A stretch of 60,419 nt of DNA from Acidimicrobiia bacterium (lineage in GTDB: Bacteria > Actinomycetota > Acidimicrobiia > Spongiisociales > UBA11373). Where the stretch lies: NCBI GenBank assembly GCA_016215655.1, contig JACRIT010000036.1, positions 1 to 60,419 of the forward strand, given 5' to 3'. Below are positions 9,152-17,921 of the stretch, one piece after another. Under the pieces are notes generated by a model, which saw nothing but the letters and a program-made list of their open reading frames with translations, was not told the origin of the DNA and made no database searches. Position numbers and translations under genes: made by a program. Each line of letters begins with the position of its first letter. The stretch's first letter is position 1.

Positions 9152-10047
9152 GCCTCTCGCGCCAGCGCCAATGCCGCGGTGATCGCGGCCAGGGTGTCGG
9201 CCGAAGCCGGCACCAGCGGCAGACGCGGGCGGCCCACCGGCTTCCACAAGGCGTCGAGCGCCGCCTTCACCGGGATCGGGTTGGGCTCGAGGAAGCAGGC
9301 GCTGAAGAGCGGTGCCAGGCGGAGATGCAGGCGACGAGCCTCGTCCCACGCGCCCTCGGCCGCGGCCCTGACCATGGCGGCGATCTGCGGTCCGGCGAGA
9401 TGTGAGGCCACCGAGACGACCCCGACCGCCCCCACGGACATCATGGGGAGTGTGAGGATGTCGTCCCCCGAGTAGATGGCGAGGCGATCGCCGCAGGCCT
9501 CGGCGGTCTTCGTGGTGAAGGCGAGATCGCCGACGGCGTCCTTGACCGCGACGATGCGAGGATGCGCCGCCAGCCGGGCCAGGGTGGGCACCTCGATGAG
9601 GCGGCCGGTGCGCGAGGGGATGTTGTAGACGATCACCGGCACCTCAGAGGCGTCGGCGATGGCGGTGAAGTGCTCGATCAGCCCCTGCTGTGGGGGTCGG
9701 GAGTAGTACGGCGTCACCGCCATCACCCCGTGCACCCCGGCGGCCACCGCCTGGCGGGTGAGATGGACCGACTCGGCGGTGTCATAGGTGCCGGTTCCGG
9801 CGATCACCACCCCGCGATCGCCGACGGCTTCGACCACGGTGCGAAACAGCATGAGCTTCTCGTCGGCGGAGAGCGTCGGAGACTCACCGGTGGTCCCGGC
9901 GACGACCACGCCGTCGGACCCCTCGGCGAGCAGGTGACGCGCCAGATCCCAGGCGCCCTGGGTGTCGATCGCCCCGGCGGCATCGAACGGCGTGACCATC
10001 GCCGTGAGCACCCGGCCGAAGGGGGTGTCCATGTCGGACCGCTTCAT
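9148..10047 (-). CDS. dapA: 4-hydroxy-tetrahydrodipicolinate synthase
   Basis: DapA condenses pyruvate with aspartate semialdehyde, the first committed step to diaminopimelate and lysine. The 299-residue TIM barrel shows GTTGESPTL (substrate loop), TPYYSRPPQQG with the catalytic Tyr near 112, YNIPSRTG, and the Schiff-base Lys near 168 in IVAVKDA. The start is uncertain between ATG 10047 and ATG 10032; neither has a strong ribosome site. It is divergent from the thioredoxin gene (about 100-bp gap). DapB lies on the same strand beyond that gene. Confidence 0.92.
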   Translation of the reverse strand: MKRSDMDTPFGRVLTAMVTPFDAAGAIDTQGAWDLARHLLAEGSDGVVVAGTTGESPTLSADEKLMLFRTVVEAVGDRGVVIAGTGTYDTAESVHLTRQAVAAGVHGVMAVTPYYSRPPQQGLIEHFTAIADASEVPVIVYNIPSRTGRLIEVPTLARLAAHPRIVAVKDAVGDLAFTTKTAEACGDRLAIYSGDDILTLPMMSVGAVGVVSVASHLAGPQIAAMVRAAAEGAWDEARRLHLRLAPLFSACFLEPNPIPVKAALDALWKPVGRPRLPLVPASADTLAAITAALALAREA

Positions 10048-10145
10048 GGAGGTCACGGTAGTCACCGACAACCGGTCACCGGTCCCCGATCACGGGCGAC
10101 GGGCGACGGAATATGCTCGGCCCGCCACAGCGTTTTCGGAGTGCC

Positions 10146-10979
10146 ATGAGTTTCGTCAAGGACATCGACCAGAGCCAGTTCGCCACCGAGGTGCTGCAGC
10201 GCAGCGCCGAGGTCCCCGTGGTCGTCGACTTCTGGGCCGAGTGGTGCGGGCCGTGCAAGGTCCTCGGCCCCACCCTGGAGCGCCTCGCCGGTGCCTACGG
10301 CGGGCGTTTCGAACTCGTCAAGGTGGATGTCGACGCCAACCGCGAGCTCCAGGCACAGTTCCGGGTGCAGTCGATTCCGACGGTGATCGCCTTCAAAGAT
10401 GGCCGCCCCGTCGCCACCTTCGTCGGGGCGAAGCCGGAGGCGCAGGTGAAGGCATGGATCGAGAGTCTGCTCCCGTCTCGCTGGGACCTGATGGTGGATC
10501 GCGCCCGAGACCTCTCCCTCGACGGCGACGAGGCGGGCTCCGAAGCCCTCTACCGCGACGTGCTCGCCGAGGTGCCGGATCATCCCGAGGCGGCCACGGC
10601 GCTTGCCTCGCTGCTCATCGCCCGCAAGGACACCGATGAGGCACTCATCGTCCTCGGGCGACTCCCCCGCACCGCCGACGTCGAACGCCTCGAAGCGGCC
10701 GCCCGCCTGGCGGCACGCTCGGGCGTGGACCTCACCGCGCTCGAGCAGCGGCTTGCCGCCGACCCCGGCGACGATGCTGCCCGCCTCGAATTGGGCCAGG
10801 CGCTGGCGGCCAAGGGCGAGTACGAGGCCGGACTCGATCACCTGCTCACCGTGGTGCGCGACGGCGGTCCGCTCAAGGAGCGGGCCCGGCGCGCCATCGT
10901 CGACGTCCTCGGGTTGCTCGGCCCCGAGCATCCCCTCACCCCCGAGTACCGCCGGAGACTGGCGAACGAGCTCTTCTAG
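10146..10979 (+). CDS. cnoX: Thioredoxin-TPR protein (CnoX/YbbN-like co-chaperone)
   Basis: Residues 1-110 of this 277-residue protein are a thioredoxin fold with active site WCGPC at about 33-37, and the cis-Pro lies in QSIPTVIAF. The rest is helical and TPR-like (repeated ALYRDVLAEVPDHPEAATALASL-type units), as in the YbbN/CnoX family. That family protects proteins from oxidation and hands them to chaperones. The ATG at 10146 starts directly at the conserved thioredoxin region. The gene stands alone on the plus strand between dapA and dapB, splitting a gene run that is usually contiguous. Confidence 0.85.
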   Translation: MSFVKDIDQSQFATEVLQRSAEVPVVVDFWAEWCGPCKVLGPTLERLAGAYGGRFELVKVDVDANRELQAQFRVQSIPTVIAFKDGRPVATFVGAKPEAQVKAWIESLLPSRWDLMVDRARDLSLDGDEAGSEALYRDVLAEVPDHPEAATALASLLIARKDTDEALIVLGRLPRTADVERLEAAARLAARSGVDLTALEQRLAADPGDDAARLELGQALAAKGEYEAGLDHLLTVVRDGGPLKERARRAIVDVLGLLGPEHPLTPEYRRRLANELF

Positions 10980-11017
10980 TCGTCAGTCGTCAGCCAGAGA
11001 TGTGTCCGACTGAGGAC
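10979..11017. terminator. Hairpin between convergent trx and dapB genes
   Basis: The arms gtcgtcagtc (10979-10988) and gactgaggac (11008-11017) pair at 9 of 10 positions. The hairpin begins at the thioredoxin stop and ends 2 bp before the dapB stop, so it could terminate both transcripts. The motif resembles the hairpin at 13061-13113, sharing cagtcgtcag and tccgactga. Confidence 0.5.
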
Positions 11018-11019
11018 AC

Positions 11020-11781
11020 TCACAGCCCCAGGATCTGCTCCAACCCCACCGTCACCGGCTCCGACAATCCCGCCACGGCGCGCACGGCCAGCAGCACCCC
11101 GGGGAGGAACGAGGCGCGGTCGGTGGTGTCGTGACGGATCGTCAGCGTCTCGCCCTCGCTGCCAAAGAGCACCTCCTGGTGGGCGAGGAGACCGGGGAGG
11201 CGCACGGAATGCACCCGGGGTCCGGCATCGCCGCCGCGCGCCCCGGCGAGTGCCTCGGATGATTCGACCCGGCGCTCCTGGCGTCCGCCGGCAGCGACGA
11301 TCCGGGAGGCGGTGTTGAGGGCGGTGCCCGATGGGGCGTCGGCCTTGCGGTCGTGATGGAGTTCGATGATCTCGGAGGCGGCGAAGTGCGGAGCCGCCAT
11401 CTCGGCGAATCGCATCATGAGGATCGCCCCGATGGAGAAGTTGGGCACGACCAGGCAATTCGGCGGTCCGCTCCCCCACGAGGCTTGCAGCGCTTCGATT
11501 CGGGCGGCATCGAAGCCCGAAGTGCCCACCACGGCGTGGACTCCCTGGCGCCGCCATTGCGCCAGGTTGGCCATGACGACGCCGGGAGTGGTGAACTCGA
11601 CGACGACCTCGGCGGCGCCAACCACGGCCGGGTCGGCCGAGATCGTGATCCCTCCACACACCGCACCGGCGTGGGCGGGGTCGAAGCCGGCCACCAGATC
11701 CAAACCCGGCGTGGCAGCCACCGTCTCGGCGACCAGGCGCCCCATCCGTCCCCCGGCACCGGAGACGGCGACGCGTGTCAT
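11020..11781 (-). CDS. dapB: 4-hydroxy-tetrahydrodipicolinate reductase
   Basis: DapB reduces the DapA product with NAD(P)H in the DAP/lysine pathway. The 253-residue protein has an N-terminal Rossmann motif GAGGRMGR at about 8-15, the central VEFTTPG, and the signature ELHHDRKADAPSGTA with catalytic His and Lys. The ATG at 11781 overlaps the stop of the M16 peptidase (ATGA), so the two are translated together. Confidence 0.93.
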   Translation of the reverse strand: MTRVAVSGAGGRMGRLVAETVAATPGLDLVAGFDPAHAGAVCGGITISADPAVVGAAEVVVEFTTPGVVMANLAQWRRQGVHAVVGTSGFDAARIEALQASWGSGPPNCLVVPNFSIGAILMMRFAEMAAPHFAASEIIELHHDRKADAPSGTALNTASRIVAAGGRQERRVESSEALAGARGGDAGPRVHSVRLPGLLAHQEVLFGSEGETLTIRHDTTDRASFLPGVLLAVRAVAGLSEPVTVGLEQILGL

Positions 11782-13028
11782 GCCACGTGACGACCGAGGT
11801 CGGCGGCGTCGAAGGGTCCGACGGCTCCGATCACGAAGGGACCGCCGAGCACTTCGACCGCGACATCGTGCACGGCCTGCAGCGTGACCGCCTCGATGCG
11901 GGCCACGGTCTCATCGAGCGAGAGGTGCTCCACCCCGGTGAGCTCATGACGGCCGAGGCGGACCATGCGACTGTTGGTGTCCTCCATGGAGAGGGCGAGC
12001 GAGCCCTTCGTGTACCCCTTGGCGCGCTCGAGTTCATCGAGGGTGATGCCCTCGGCGGCGACCTTGGAGAACTGCTCGCGGACGAGTTCCAGCACCTGCG
12101 AGGTCTGATGGGGCGTGGTGCCGACATAGACGCCAAAGGCGCCCGAGTCGGCGTAGGGCATCCGGAAGGAGTACACCGCGTATGCCAGGCCGCGCTCCTC
12201 GCGGATCTCGCGAAACAGCCGGCTCGACATGCCGCCGCCGAGCACATGGTTGAGGATCCCGAAGGCGAAACGGCGCGGATCGGCGCGATCGAGCGCCTCG
12301 GATCCGATCACGAGATGCGCCTGCTCCGTGTCGCGGCTGACCACCTTCACCGTCGACGTGACCGTCGGGGTGACGAACTCGTGACCGGCGGTGCCACCGC
12401 TCCATCTGCCGAAGCGTTCCCCGACCAGGTCGACGAGGGAGCGGTGTTCGAGGTTGCCGCTGGCGGCGATCACCACCGTCGCCGGGTGATAGCGGCGTTT
12501 CCAGTACCCGGAGATGATGTCACGCGTCATCGCCGTGATGCTGTCGCGGGTGCCGAGCACGGGCAGGGCGAGCACGTGATCACCCCAGAGTGCCTGGGCG
12601 AACTGGTCGTGGGCGACATCCGAGGGATCGTCCTCGTTCATGTTGATCTCCTCGAGCACCACGTGGTGCTCGGATTCGATCTCGTCTGCGCGGAAGGCCG
12701 GCCGCTGGATCATCTCGGCGAGCAGGCCGAGGCCCATCGGCAGGTCCTCGTCGCGCAATTGCGCCCAGAAGCAGGTGTACTCCTTGGAGGTGAAGGCGTT
12801 GCTACGCGCCCCCACCGCATCGAAGGCCTCGGCGATGGCCTGGGCGCTCAACTCCTCGGTGCCCTTGAAGAGGAGGTGTTCGAGGAAGTGGGAGCACCCC
12901 GCCTCGGGCGCGGCCTCGTCGCGGCTCCCGGTGTCGACCCACGCCCCGACGGCGATCGATCGAACCGATGGCATCGCCTCGGAGATGATGCGCAAGCCGT
13001 TGGGGAGCGTGGTGAGTTCGTGGTCCAT
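11778..13028 (-). CDS. M16 family zinc metallopeptidase
   Basis: This 416-residue insulinase/processing-peptidase-like protein carries the inverted zinc motif HFLEH at about residues 45-49, in SHFLEHLLFKGT. The distal Glu lies in the SEHHVVLEEINMNEDDP segment. Two M16 domains fit the length, the second with RGLAYAVYSF. Such proteins usually sit next to pnp or dapB in actinobacteria; substrates are unclear. It heads the M16-dapB pair and is separated from the upstream liv operon by a hairpin. Confidence 0.9.
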   Translation of the reverse strand: MDHELTTLPNGLRIISEAMPSVRSIAVGAWVDTGSRDEAAPEAGCSHFLEHLLFKGTEELSAQAIAEAFDAVGARSNAFTSKEYTCFWAQLRDEDLPMGLGLLAEMIQRPAFRADEIESEHHVVLEEINMNEDDPSDVAHDQFAQALWGDHVLALPVLGTRDSITAMTRDIISGYWKRRYHPATVVIAASGNLEHRSLVDLVGERFGRWSGGTAGHEFVTPTVTSTVKVVSRDTEQAHLVIGSEALDRADPRRFAFGILNHVLGGGMSSRLFREIREERGLAYAVYSFRMPYADSGAFGVYVGTTPHQTSQVLELVREQFSKVAAEGITLDELERAKGYTKGSLALSMEDTNSRMVRLGRHELTGVEHLSLDETVARIEAVTLQAVHDVAVEVLGGPFVIGAVGPFDAADLGRHVA

Positions 13029-13060
13029 GGGGAGGGGGATGGTAACCGGGAGGTAGTCCT

Positions 13061-13113
13061 CAGTCGTCAGGCATCAGCCCGAGGAAGCCTTTCCGACTGA
13101 TGACTGATGACTG
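13061..13113 (-). terminator. Long imperfect hairpin after the liv operon
   Basis: The arms cagtcgtcaggcatcag (13061-13077) and ctgatgactgatgactg (13097-13113) pair at 15 of 17 positions. It lies between livF and the M16 peptidase gene on the minus strand and probably ends the liv transcript. The repeat units gactgatgact are shared with the hairpin at 10979-11017. Confidence 0.5.
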
Positions 13114-13120
13114 GAGACTC

Positions 13121-13852
13121 CTACTCCACTTCCCCCAGATACGCCGCCCGCATCTCGGGGTTGACGAGGAGGTTCTGCGCGGTGTCGCTGAGCACGATCG
13201 AGCCGGTCTGCAGGACGTAGCCGCGGTCGGCGATCGACAGCGCCATGTTGGCGTTCTGTTCCACGACGAACACGGTGGTTCCGGCTGCATTGATCTGCTG
13301 GATGATCTCGAAGTTCTGCGCCACGAGGACCGGAGCCAGCCCCATCGACGGTTCGTCCATGAGCAGCACTTTCGGCCGGGCCATCATCGCCCGTCCCACC
13401 GCCACCATCTGTTGCTCGCCGCCCGAGAGCGTGCCCGCCTTCTGGTTGAGACGCTCCTTGACCCGCGGAAACAAGTCGAAGATGCGTTCCATGTCGGCGG
13501 CGAGTTCCTCGCGGTCCTCGCGCAGGAAGGCACCGATCTCGAGGTTCTCCTTCACGGTCATCCGCTTGAAGAGGCGTCGATTCTCGGGGACCATCGACAG
13601 CCCTCGGCGCACCCGCTCACTGGTCGACCACGTCGTGATGACTTCGCCGTCGAGCAGGATGTCGCCGCCCGACGGGATGACCATGCCGAGCACGGTCTTG
13701 AGCGTTGTCGTCTTTCCGGAGGCATTGCCCCCGAGGAGACAGACGATCTCACCCGAGTAGATCTCGAGGCTGACGTCCTTGAGGACGTGCACGGGCCCAT
13801 AGTGGGTGTCCACGTTGCGGAATTGCATCAACGGCGTCCGATCGGCCATCAC
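13121..13852 (-). CDS. livF: Branched-chain amino-acid-type ABC importer ATPase LivF
   Basis: This 243-residue ABC ATPase is of the LivF kind. Its Walker A is GGNASGKTT, with GNASGK in place of the common GPNGAGK. The signature is LSGGEQQM and Walker B is VLLMDEPSMGLAP. The Q-loop region reads MVPENRRLF, as in LivF. It powers uptake with LivG; the family also handles amides, urea and other small polar compounds. The ATG at 13852 overlaps the livG stop, with a second ATG 3 bp later as alternative start. Confidence 0.9.
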   Translation of the reverse strand: MMADRTPLMQFRNVDTHYGPVHVLKDVSLEIYSGEIVCLLGGNASGKTTTLKTVLGMVIPSGGDILLDGEVITTWSTSERVRRGLSMVPENRRLFKRMTVKENLEIGAFLREDREELAADMERIFDLFPRVKERLNQKAGTLSGGEQQMVAVGRAMMARPKVLLMDEPSMGLAPVLVAQNFEIIQQINAAGTTVFVVEQNANMALSIADRGYVLQTGSIVLSDTAQNLLVNPEMRAAYLGEVE

Positions 13853-14640
13853 CCACCCGCCTTGGCGGGCCTGCCGAGATAGGCCTCGATGACCTGATCC
13901 TGGGACGAGACCTCCTCGTAGGTGCCCTCGGCGATCTTGACTCCGTGGTCGAGGACCACCACCCGATCAGAGACATCGCGCACCACCTTCATGTCGTGCT
14001 CGATCACCACGACCGTGAAGCCCATCTCGGAACGGAGCTTGCCGATCAGCCCGGTGAGTTCGATCGTTTCGCGCGGGTTCATGCCCGCGGTGGGCTCGTC
14101 GAGCAGGAGCAGTTTGGGCTGGGTGGCCATCGCTCGGGCGATCTCGAGGCGGCGCCGATTGGCATAGGACAACACGAAGGCGGGCTGGTCGAAGCGATAC
14201 CCGGTGAGCCGCGTGCCGAAGAATCCGAGGATCTCCTCAGCCCGTTGGCGGATCTCTGCCTCCTCGCGGCGAAACCCGGGGGTCTGGAACAGCGCCGGCC
14301 ACATCCCCTTCGTGGTGCGGCAATGCTGGGCGACCATCACGTTCTCGAGCACGGTCATGTTGGGGAACAGCCGCACGTTCTGGAACGTGCGGGCGATGCC
14401 ACGACGGGTGATCTGATCGGGGTTGAGCCCGGCAACGTCCGATCCCTCGAAGAGGATCACCCCGGAGTCGGGTGGATATAGGCCGCTGATCGTGTTGAAG
14501 AACGTGGTCTTGCCGGCCCCGTTCGGACCGATGACGCTCACGATCTCGCCCGGGGTGATCTCGAAGTCGACTCCACCGAGGGCGCTGATGCCCCCGAAGA
14601 CCTTGCTGAGGTCGCGGATCTCGAGCAGCGGCGACGACAT
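13849..14640 (-). CDS. livG: Branched-chain amino-acid-type ABC importer ATPase LivG
   Basis: This 263-residue ABC ATPase has Walker A GPNGAGKTT near residue 39 and Walker B LLLLDEPTAGMNP. The ABC signature is altered: the usual LSYGxQRR reads LSYANRRR. The GIARTFQNVRLFPNMTVLENV segment is typical of LivG. The ATG at 14640 follows directly on the livM stop, and its own stop overlaps livF. It probably pairs with LivF on the cytoplasmic face of LivH/LivM. Confidence 0.9.
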   Translation of the reverse strand: MSSPLLEIRDLSKVFGGISALGGVDFEITPGEIVSVIGPNGAGKTTFFNTISGLYPPDSGVILFEGSDVAGLNPDQITRRGIARTFQNVRLFPNMTVLENVMVAQHCRTTKGMWPALFQTPGFRREEAEIRQRAEEILGFFGTRLTGYRFDQPAFVLSYANRRRLEIARAMATQPKLLLLDEPTAGMNPRETIELTGLIGKLRSEMGFTVVVIEHDMKVVRDVSDRVVVLDHGVKIAEGTYEEVSSQDQVIEAYLGRPAKAGG

Positions 14641-16571
14641 CACGCCCCCTCCGCCATCTCGTCGGCCTTGGCCTTGATCCAGGCGTCCTGGAGGAACTCC
14701 TCCTGGTGCAGCTCGCGGGTACGACGGGCGGCCGGCAACAGGCCCTCGGGGCGCTTCAGCATCATGGCGATGAGGAGCACCCCGTAGATCAGCAGCTTGT
14801 ACCCCTCGAACTCCCGCAACAGCCCGGGCTGGGTCGGCCCGCCGAGCACCCCGATGAGCACCAGTGCACCGAGGGCGACACCGCGCAAGCTCCCCATCCC
14901 GCCGACGATGACGATGACGAGGATGATGATCGACTGCACGATGCGGAACGAGCTGGGATAGATCGTGCCGATCTTGATCGCGAACAACGCGCCGCCGAAG
15001 GCCGCCAGGACGGCACCGGTGACGAAGGCCGTGAGCTTGGCCGTGACGACGTTGATCCCCATCGCCTCGGCGACGTGCTCGTCCTCGCGCAGCGCCATCC
15101 AGGCCCGGCCCACCCGCGACGACTCCAATCGCCAGGACACGAACGCGGCGATGGCGACGAAGACGAGCACGAACCGGAAGATCTGCTCGGTGTCGATGCC
15201 CCGTGCCGTCCACGTCGCGAAGCTCGGGAACGCCAGTCCGATGGCCAGTGCCGCCGCCCCGAGCACCGCCACCACGGCGCCGGCGGCGGAGCGGGAGTCG
15301 AGGTCACCCCGCTCGCGGGCGAGCGAGCGCGCTGCCCACCAGCGCAAGAGTCCGATGATGAGGGCGATAAGACCGACCCCGGCCAGGACATATCCGAACA
15401 TCGTCCGAATCCGCGCCGGATCCACTCGGATTCCCTGGGCACCGCCGAACGCCTCCTTCAACCAGTCGGCCTGGAAGACGAGGCGAGCGATCTCCCCGAA
15501 CGCCAGGGTCACGATCGCCAGGTAGTCACCCCGCATCCGGATCACCGGCGTTCCCACGACGAGGCCGGCGAGCGCCGCGATCAGGATCACGAACGGCACC
15601 GCGGCGAAGAACGCCAGCTCGGGGGTGAACATCGGCGCTGCGCTCGAGGTGAGGATGGCCGCCGAGTAGGCGCCCACGGCGAAGAAGGCCACGTACCCCA
15701 GATCGAGCAATCCGGCGTAGCCGACGACGATGTTGAGGCCCAGGCCCATCAGCATGAACAGGCCCACCGTGGCCAGCACCTCGTTGAGCAGTGGCCCGAA
15801 GTTCACCGGCACGATCATCCCGAAGGCCACCGCGGCTGCGGCGAGCGCGAAGCCGACGCGACGCCTGCCGGATGCGGGCATGGTGTTGAATCGGGCTCGC
15901 ACCGCCTGGGCCCGCCCCCGCAGCAGGACGCTCGGAACGACGACGGCGAGGCCGATGGCGACAGCCGAGTACCAGGGAATGGTGCGGTCGAGGTTGAAGA
16001 GGAAGCTGTCGATCCGTTTCAAGCCCATCTCGCGCAGGATGCTGCCGAAGAGCAGCTCGACGAGACCGATCACGAGGATCCACAACACCACCCGCAACCC
16101 GAGGCTGCGCGGACGCCCGGGCACGAGATGCAGCGCTCCACCGGCGGCGCCGAGTGCAACCCCGACGCCGAGCACGAACGCGAGGCCGCCGGGGAGCCCC
16201 ACCCCCTTCGTCAAGTAGTGACCGAGCGTCGGGGTGACGTTGACCAGCACCTCGCGGAGGTTGTAGGCGTCGATGAGGAGGATGTACCCGCAGAGGATGA
16301 CGGCAACCACCGTCCCGGTGATCGCCCCGAGTGCGATGTCGCGGGCGCCCGGGGGGGTGGGCGCGGTCCCTTCGAGGACGACACGGTGCGACACCCGATA
16401 CCCAAGTGCCATCGGTACCCAGAGCAGCGACAGGTAGCCGAGGCTGAGGAAGGGATCGATGACCTTGCGAGCGTCGAAGGACTCGGCCATCCCGATCGTG
16501 GCGATGAACACCACGATGAGGCCCCCCAGCGCCCCCCAACGTACGGCATCGCGCCAGGTGGCAGTGGTCAC
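14640..16571 (-). CDS. livM: Enlarged LivM-type permease
   Basis: This permease has 643 residues, against about 300-430 for usual LivM. The canonical LivM core begins near residue 260 and includes GLNIVVGYAGLLDLGYVAF and the ATPase-contact segment SRVGRAWMALREDE. Before it lies an N-terminal extension of some 250 residues with several extra membrane segments. Inside the core, about 80 extra residues with two more predicted segments separate GAQGIRV from SRVGRA. The GTG at 16571 overlaps the livH stop (GTGA). The enlargement is seen directly from the translation; its effect on transport is unknown. Confidence 0.88.
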   Translation of the reverse strand: MTTATWRDAVRWGALGGLIVVFIATIGMAESFDARKVIDPFLSLGYLSLLWVPMALGYRVSHRVVLEGTAPTPPGARDIALGAITGTVVAVILCGYILLIDAYNLREVLVNVTPTLGHYLTKGVGLPGGLAFVLGVGVALGAAGGALHLVPGRPRSLGLRVVLWILVIGLVELLFGSILREMGLKRIDSFLFNLDRTIPWYSAVAIGLAVVVPSVLLRGRAQAVRARFNTMPASGRRRVGFALAAAAVAFGMIVPVNFGPLLNEVLATVGLFMLMGLGLNIVVGYAGLLDLGYVAFFAVGAYSAAILTSSAAPMFTPELAFFAAVPFVILIAALAGLVVGTPVIRMRGDYLAIVTLAFGEIARLVFQADWLKEAFGGAQGIRVDPARIRTMFGYVLAGVGLIALIIGLLRWWAARSLARERGDLDSRSAAGAVVAVLGAAALAIGLAFPSFATWTARGIDTEQIFRFVLVFVAIAAFVSWRLESSRVGRAWMALREDEHVAEAMGINVVTAKLTAFVTGAVLAAFGGALFAIKIGTIYPSSFRIVQSIIILVIVIVGGMGSLRGVALGALVLIGVLGGPTQPGLLREFEGYKLLIYGVLLIAMMLKRPEGLLPAARRTRELHQEEFLQDAWIKAKADEMAEGA

Positions 16572-17845
16572 ACCCGCTCCTCGACGGCGAGCCGCTCCCC
16601 GAGCAGGCCGATCGGCCGGATCATGAGCACCCCGATCAGGACGAGGAAGGCGATCATGTCCTTGAGCTGGGAGGCGCCGGGAATCGTGACGGTGGTCCCT
16701 GGCAGCACCACCAGCCCGAGCACCACCCCGATCGCCCCGAAGAACACGTACCCCAATCCTCCGCCGAGACGCCCCGGGGTGGCATTGCGCACGATTCGCA
16801 ACCCCCACACCACACCGAAGAGCGACAGGGCCGACACGGCAATTCCCATGGAGATCGGCAGCTCCCAGCGCAGGCCGCCGATGAGCGTCGGGCCTGACGC
16901 CTCGATCAGCCCGAGGGTCACTCCGCCCAGCATCGCCCCCAGCAGGTTGCCGATGCCGCCCAGCACCGCCGCGGTGAAGGCCTTGATCCCGGGGAGGAAT
17001 CCGGTGAGGAAGTAGACGTTGCGAAACAGCATCGCCCACAACACGCCGGCGATGCCCGCCATGGCCCCGCCCACGGCGAAGGTGGTGACGACCACGCGGT
17101 TCACGTCGATGCCCATCAGCGAGGCGATCTCCTTGTCCTCGGACACCGCACGGATGGCACGGCCCGTCCGCGAGCGGTTGACGAACATCCACAGGCCCGC
17201 CATCGACGCCAGGGCCACCACGATCACGAGGAGTCGGATTCCTTCGATCTCCAGACCGAGGAACGAAACCCGGTCGCGGAGACCCTCGGGGAGCACCGGA
17301 TAGGTACGGAATGAATCGCCGACCAGCCCCCGCACCGCGTACTGGACGAAGAATGACATCCCGATCGAGGTGATCAGCGGGATGAGTCGGGGGGCCCCGC
17401 GTAGCGGGCGGTAGGCGATGCGCTCGATGATGACCGCCACCGCGGTCGACGCCGCCACCGAGGAGAGGATCACGATGCCGAAGGCGAGGGGAAAGGCGGT
17501 CTCCCACAATCCGGCGAGCGCATCGGCCACGAAGAAGCCGGTCATGCTCCCGGTCATGAAGACCTCGCCGTGGGCGAAGTTGATGAAACCCAACACGCCG
17601 TACACCATCGAGTAGCCGAGCGCGATCAACCCGTACATGAAGCCCTGGGCGAGACCGCCGACGACCACATCGCTCCACGCCGCCGCCGTCAATCCTTCAC
17701 CGGCGACGTGGAGTGCCACCGTTCCGATCACCGCCCACGAACCGATGAAGACCAGCATCGCCTTCAGCGCGAACAGGAAGAAGTCGACAGCCAGGGTGGG
17801 CGCATCGAGAGCGAGGATTCGACGCAGGGTGTTGGGAGTCGTCAT
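16568..17845 (-). CDS. livH: LivH-type permease
   Basis: This 425-residue membrane protein has the LivH signature GLAQGFMYGLIALGYSMVYGVLGFINFAHGE, here starting near residue 65, and the ATPase-contact loop SRTGRAIRAVSEDKEIASLMGI. Usual LivH is about 290-310 residues. This one has about 60 extra N-terminal residues with one membrane segment and a C-terminal hydrophobic insertion (GYVFFGAIGVVLGLVV). The ATG at 17845 lies after a strong hairpin that separates it from the binding-protein gene. It forms the channel with LivM. Confidence 0.9.
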   Translation of the reverse strand: MTTPNTLRRILALDAPTLAVDFFLFALKAMLVFIGSWAVIGTVALHVAGEGLTAAAWSDVVVGGLAQGFMYGLIALGYSMVYGVLGFINFAHGEVFMTGSMTGFFVADALAGLWETAFPLAFGIVILSSVAASTAVAVIIERIAYRPLRGAPRLIPLITSIGMSFFVQYAVRGLVGDSFRTYPVLPEGLRDRVSFLGLEIEGIRLLVIVVALASMAGLWMFVNRSRTGRAIRAVSEDKEIASLMGIDVNRVVVTTFAVGGAMAGIAGVLWAMLFRNVYFLTGFLPGIKAFTAAVLGGIGNLLGAMLGGVTLGLIEASGPTLIGGLRWELPISMGIAVSALSLFGVVWGLRIVRNATPGRLGGGLGYVFFGAIGVVLGLVVLPGTTVTIPGASQLKDMIAFLVLIGVLMIRPIGLLGERLAVEERV

Positions 17846-17867
17846 CGGGTCCTCAGGCGTCGGGTGC

Positions 17868-17899
17868 GGGGGAGCCCGGCATGGCTGCCGGGCTCCCCC
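17868..17899 (-). terminator. Perfect hairpin between livK and livH
   Basis: The arms gggggagcccggca (17868-17881) and tgccgggctccccc (17886-17899) form a perfect 14-bp stem with a 4-base loop. No T-run follows in the direction of transcription. It sits within a 76-bp gap between the binding-protein gene and the permease gene. It probably stabilises livK mRNA or partly stops transcription, so that binding protein is made in excess. Confidence 0.65.
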
Positions 17900-17921
17900 A
17901 TCACCTCACGTGTGTCGAGTA

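Noticed and set aside
14706-17015. 769-codon plus-strand frame opposite livM and livH
   Set aside because: Composition is Asp/Arg/His-rich and repetitive with no family features, while the minus strand encodes clear permeases with overlapping starts and stops.
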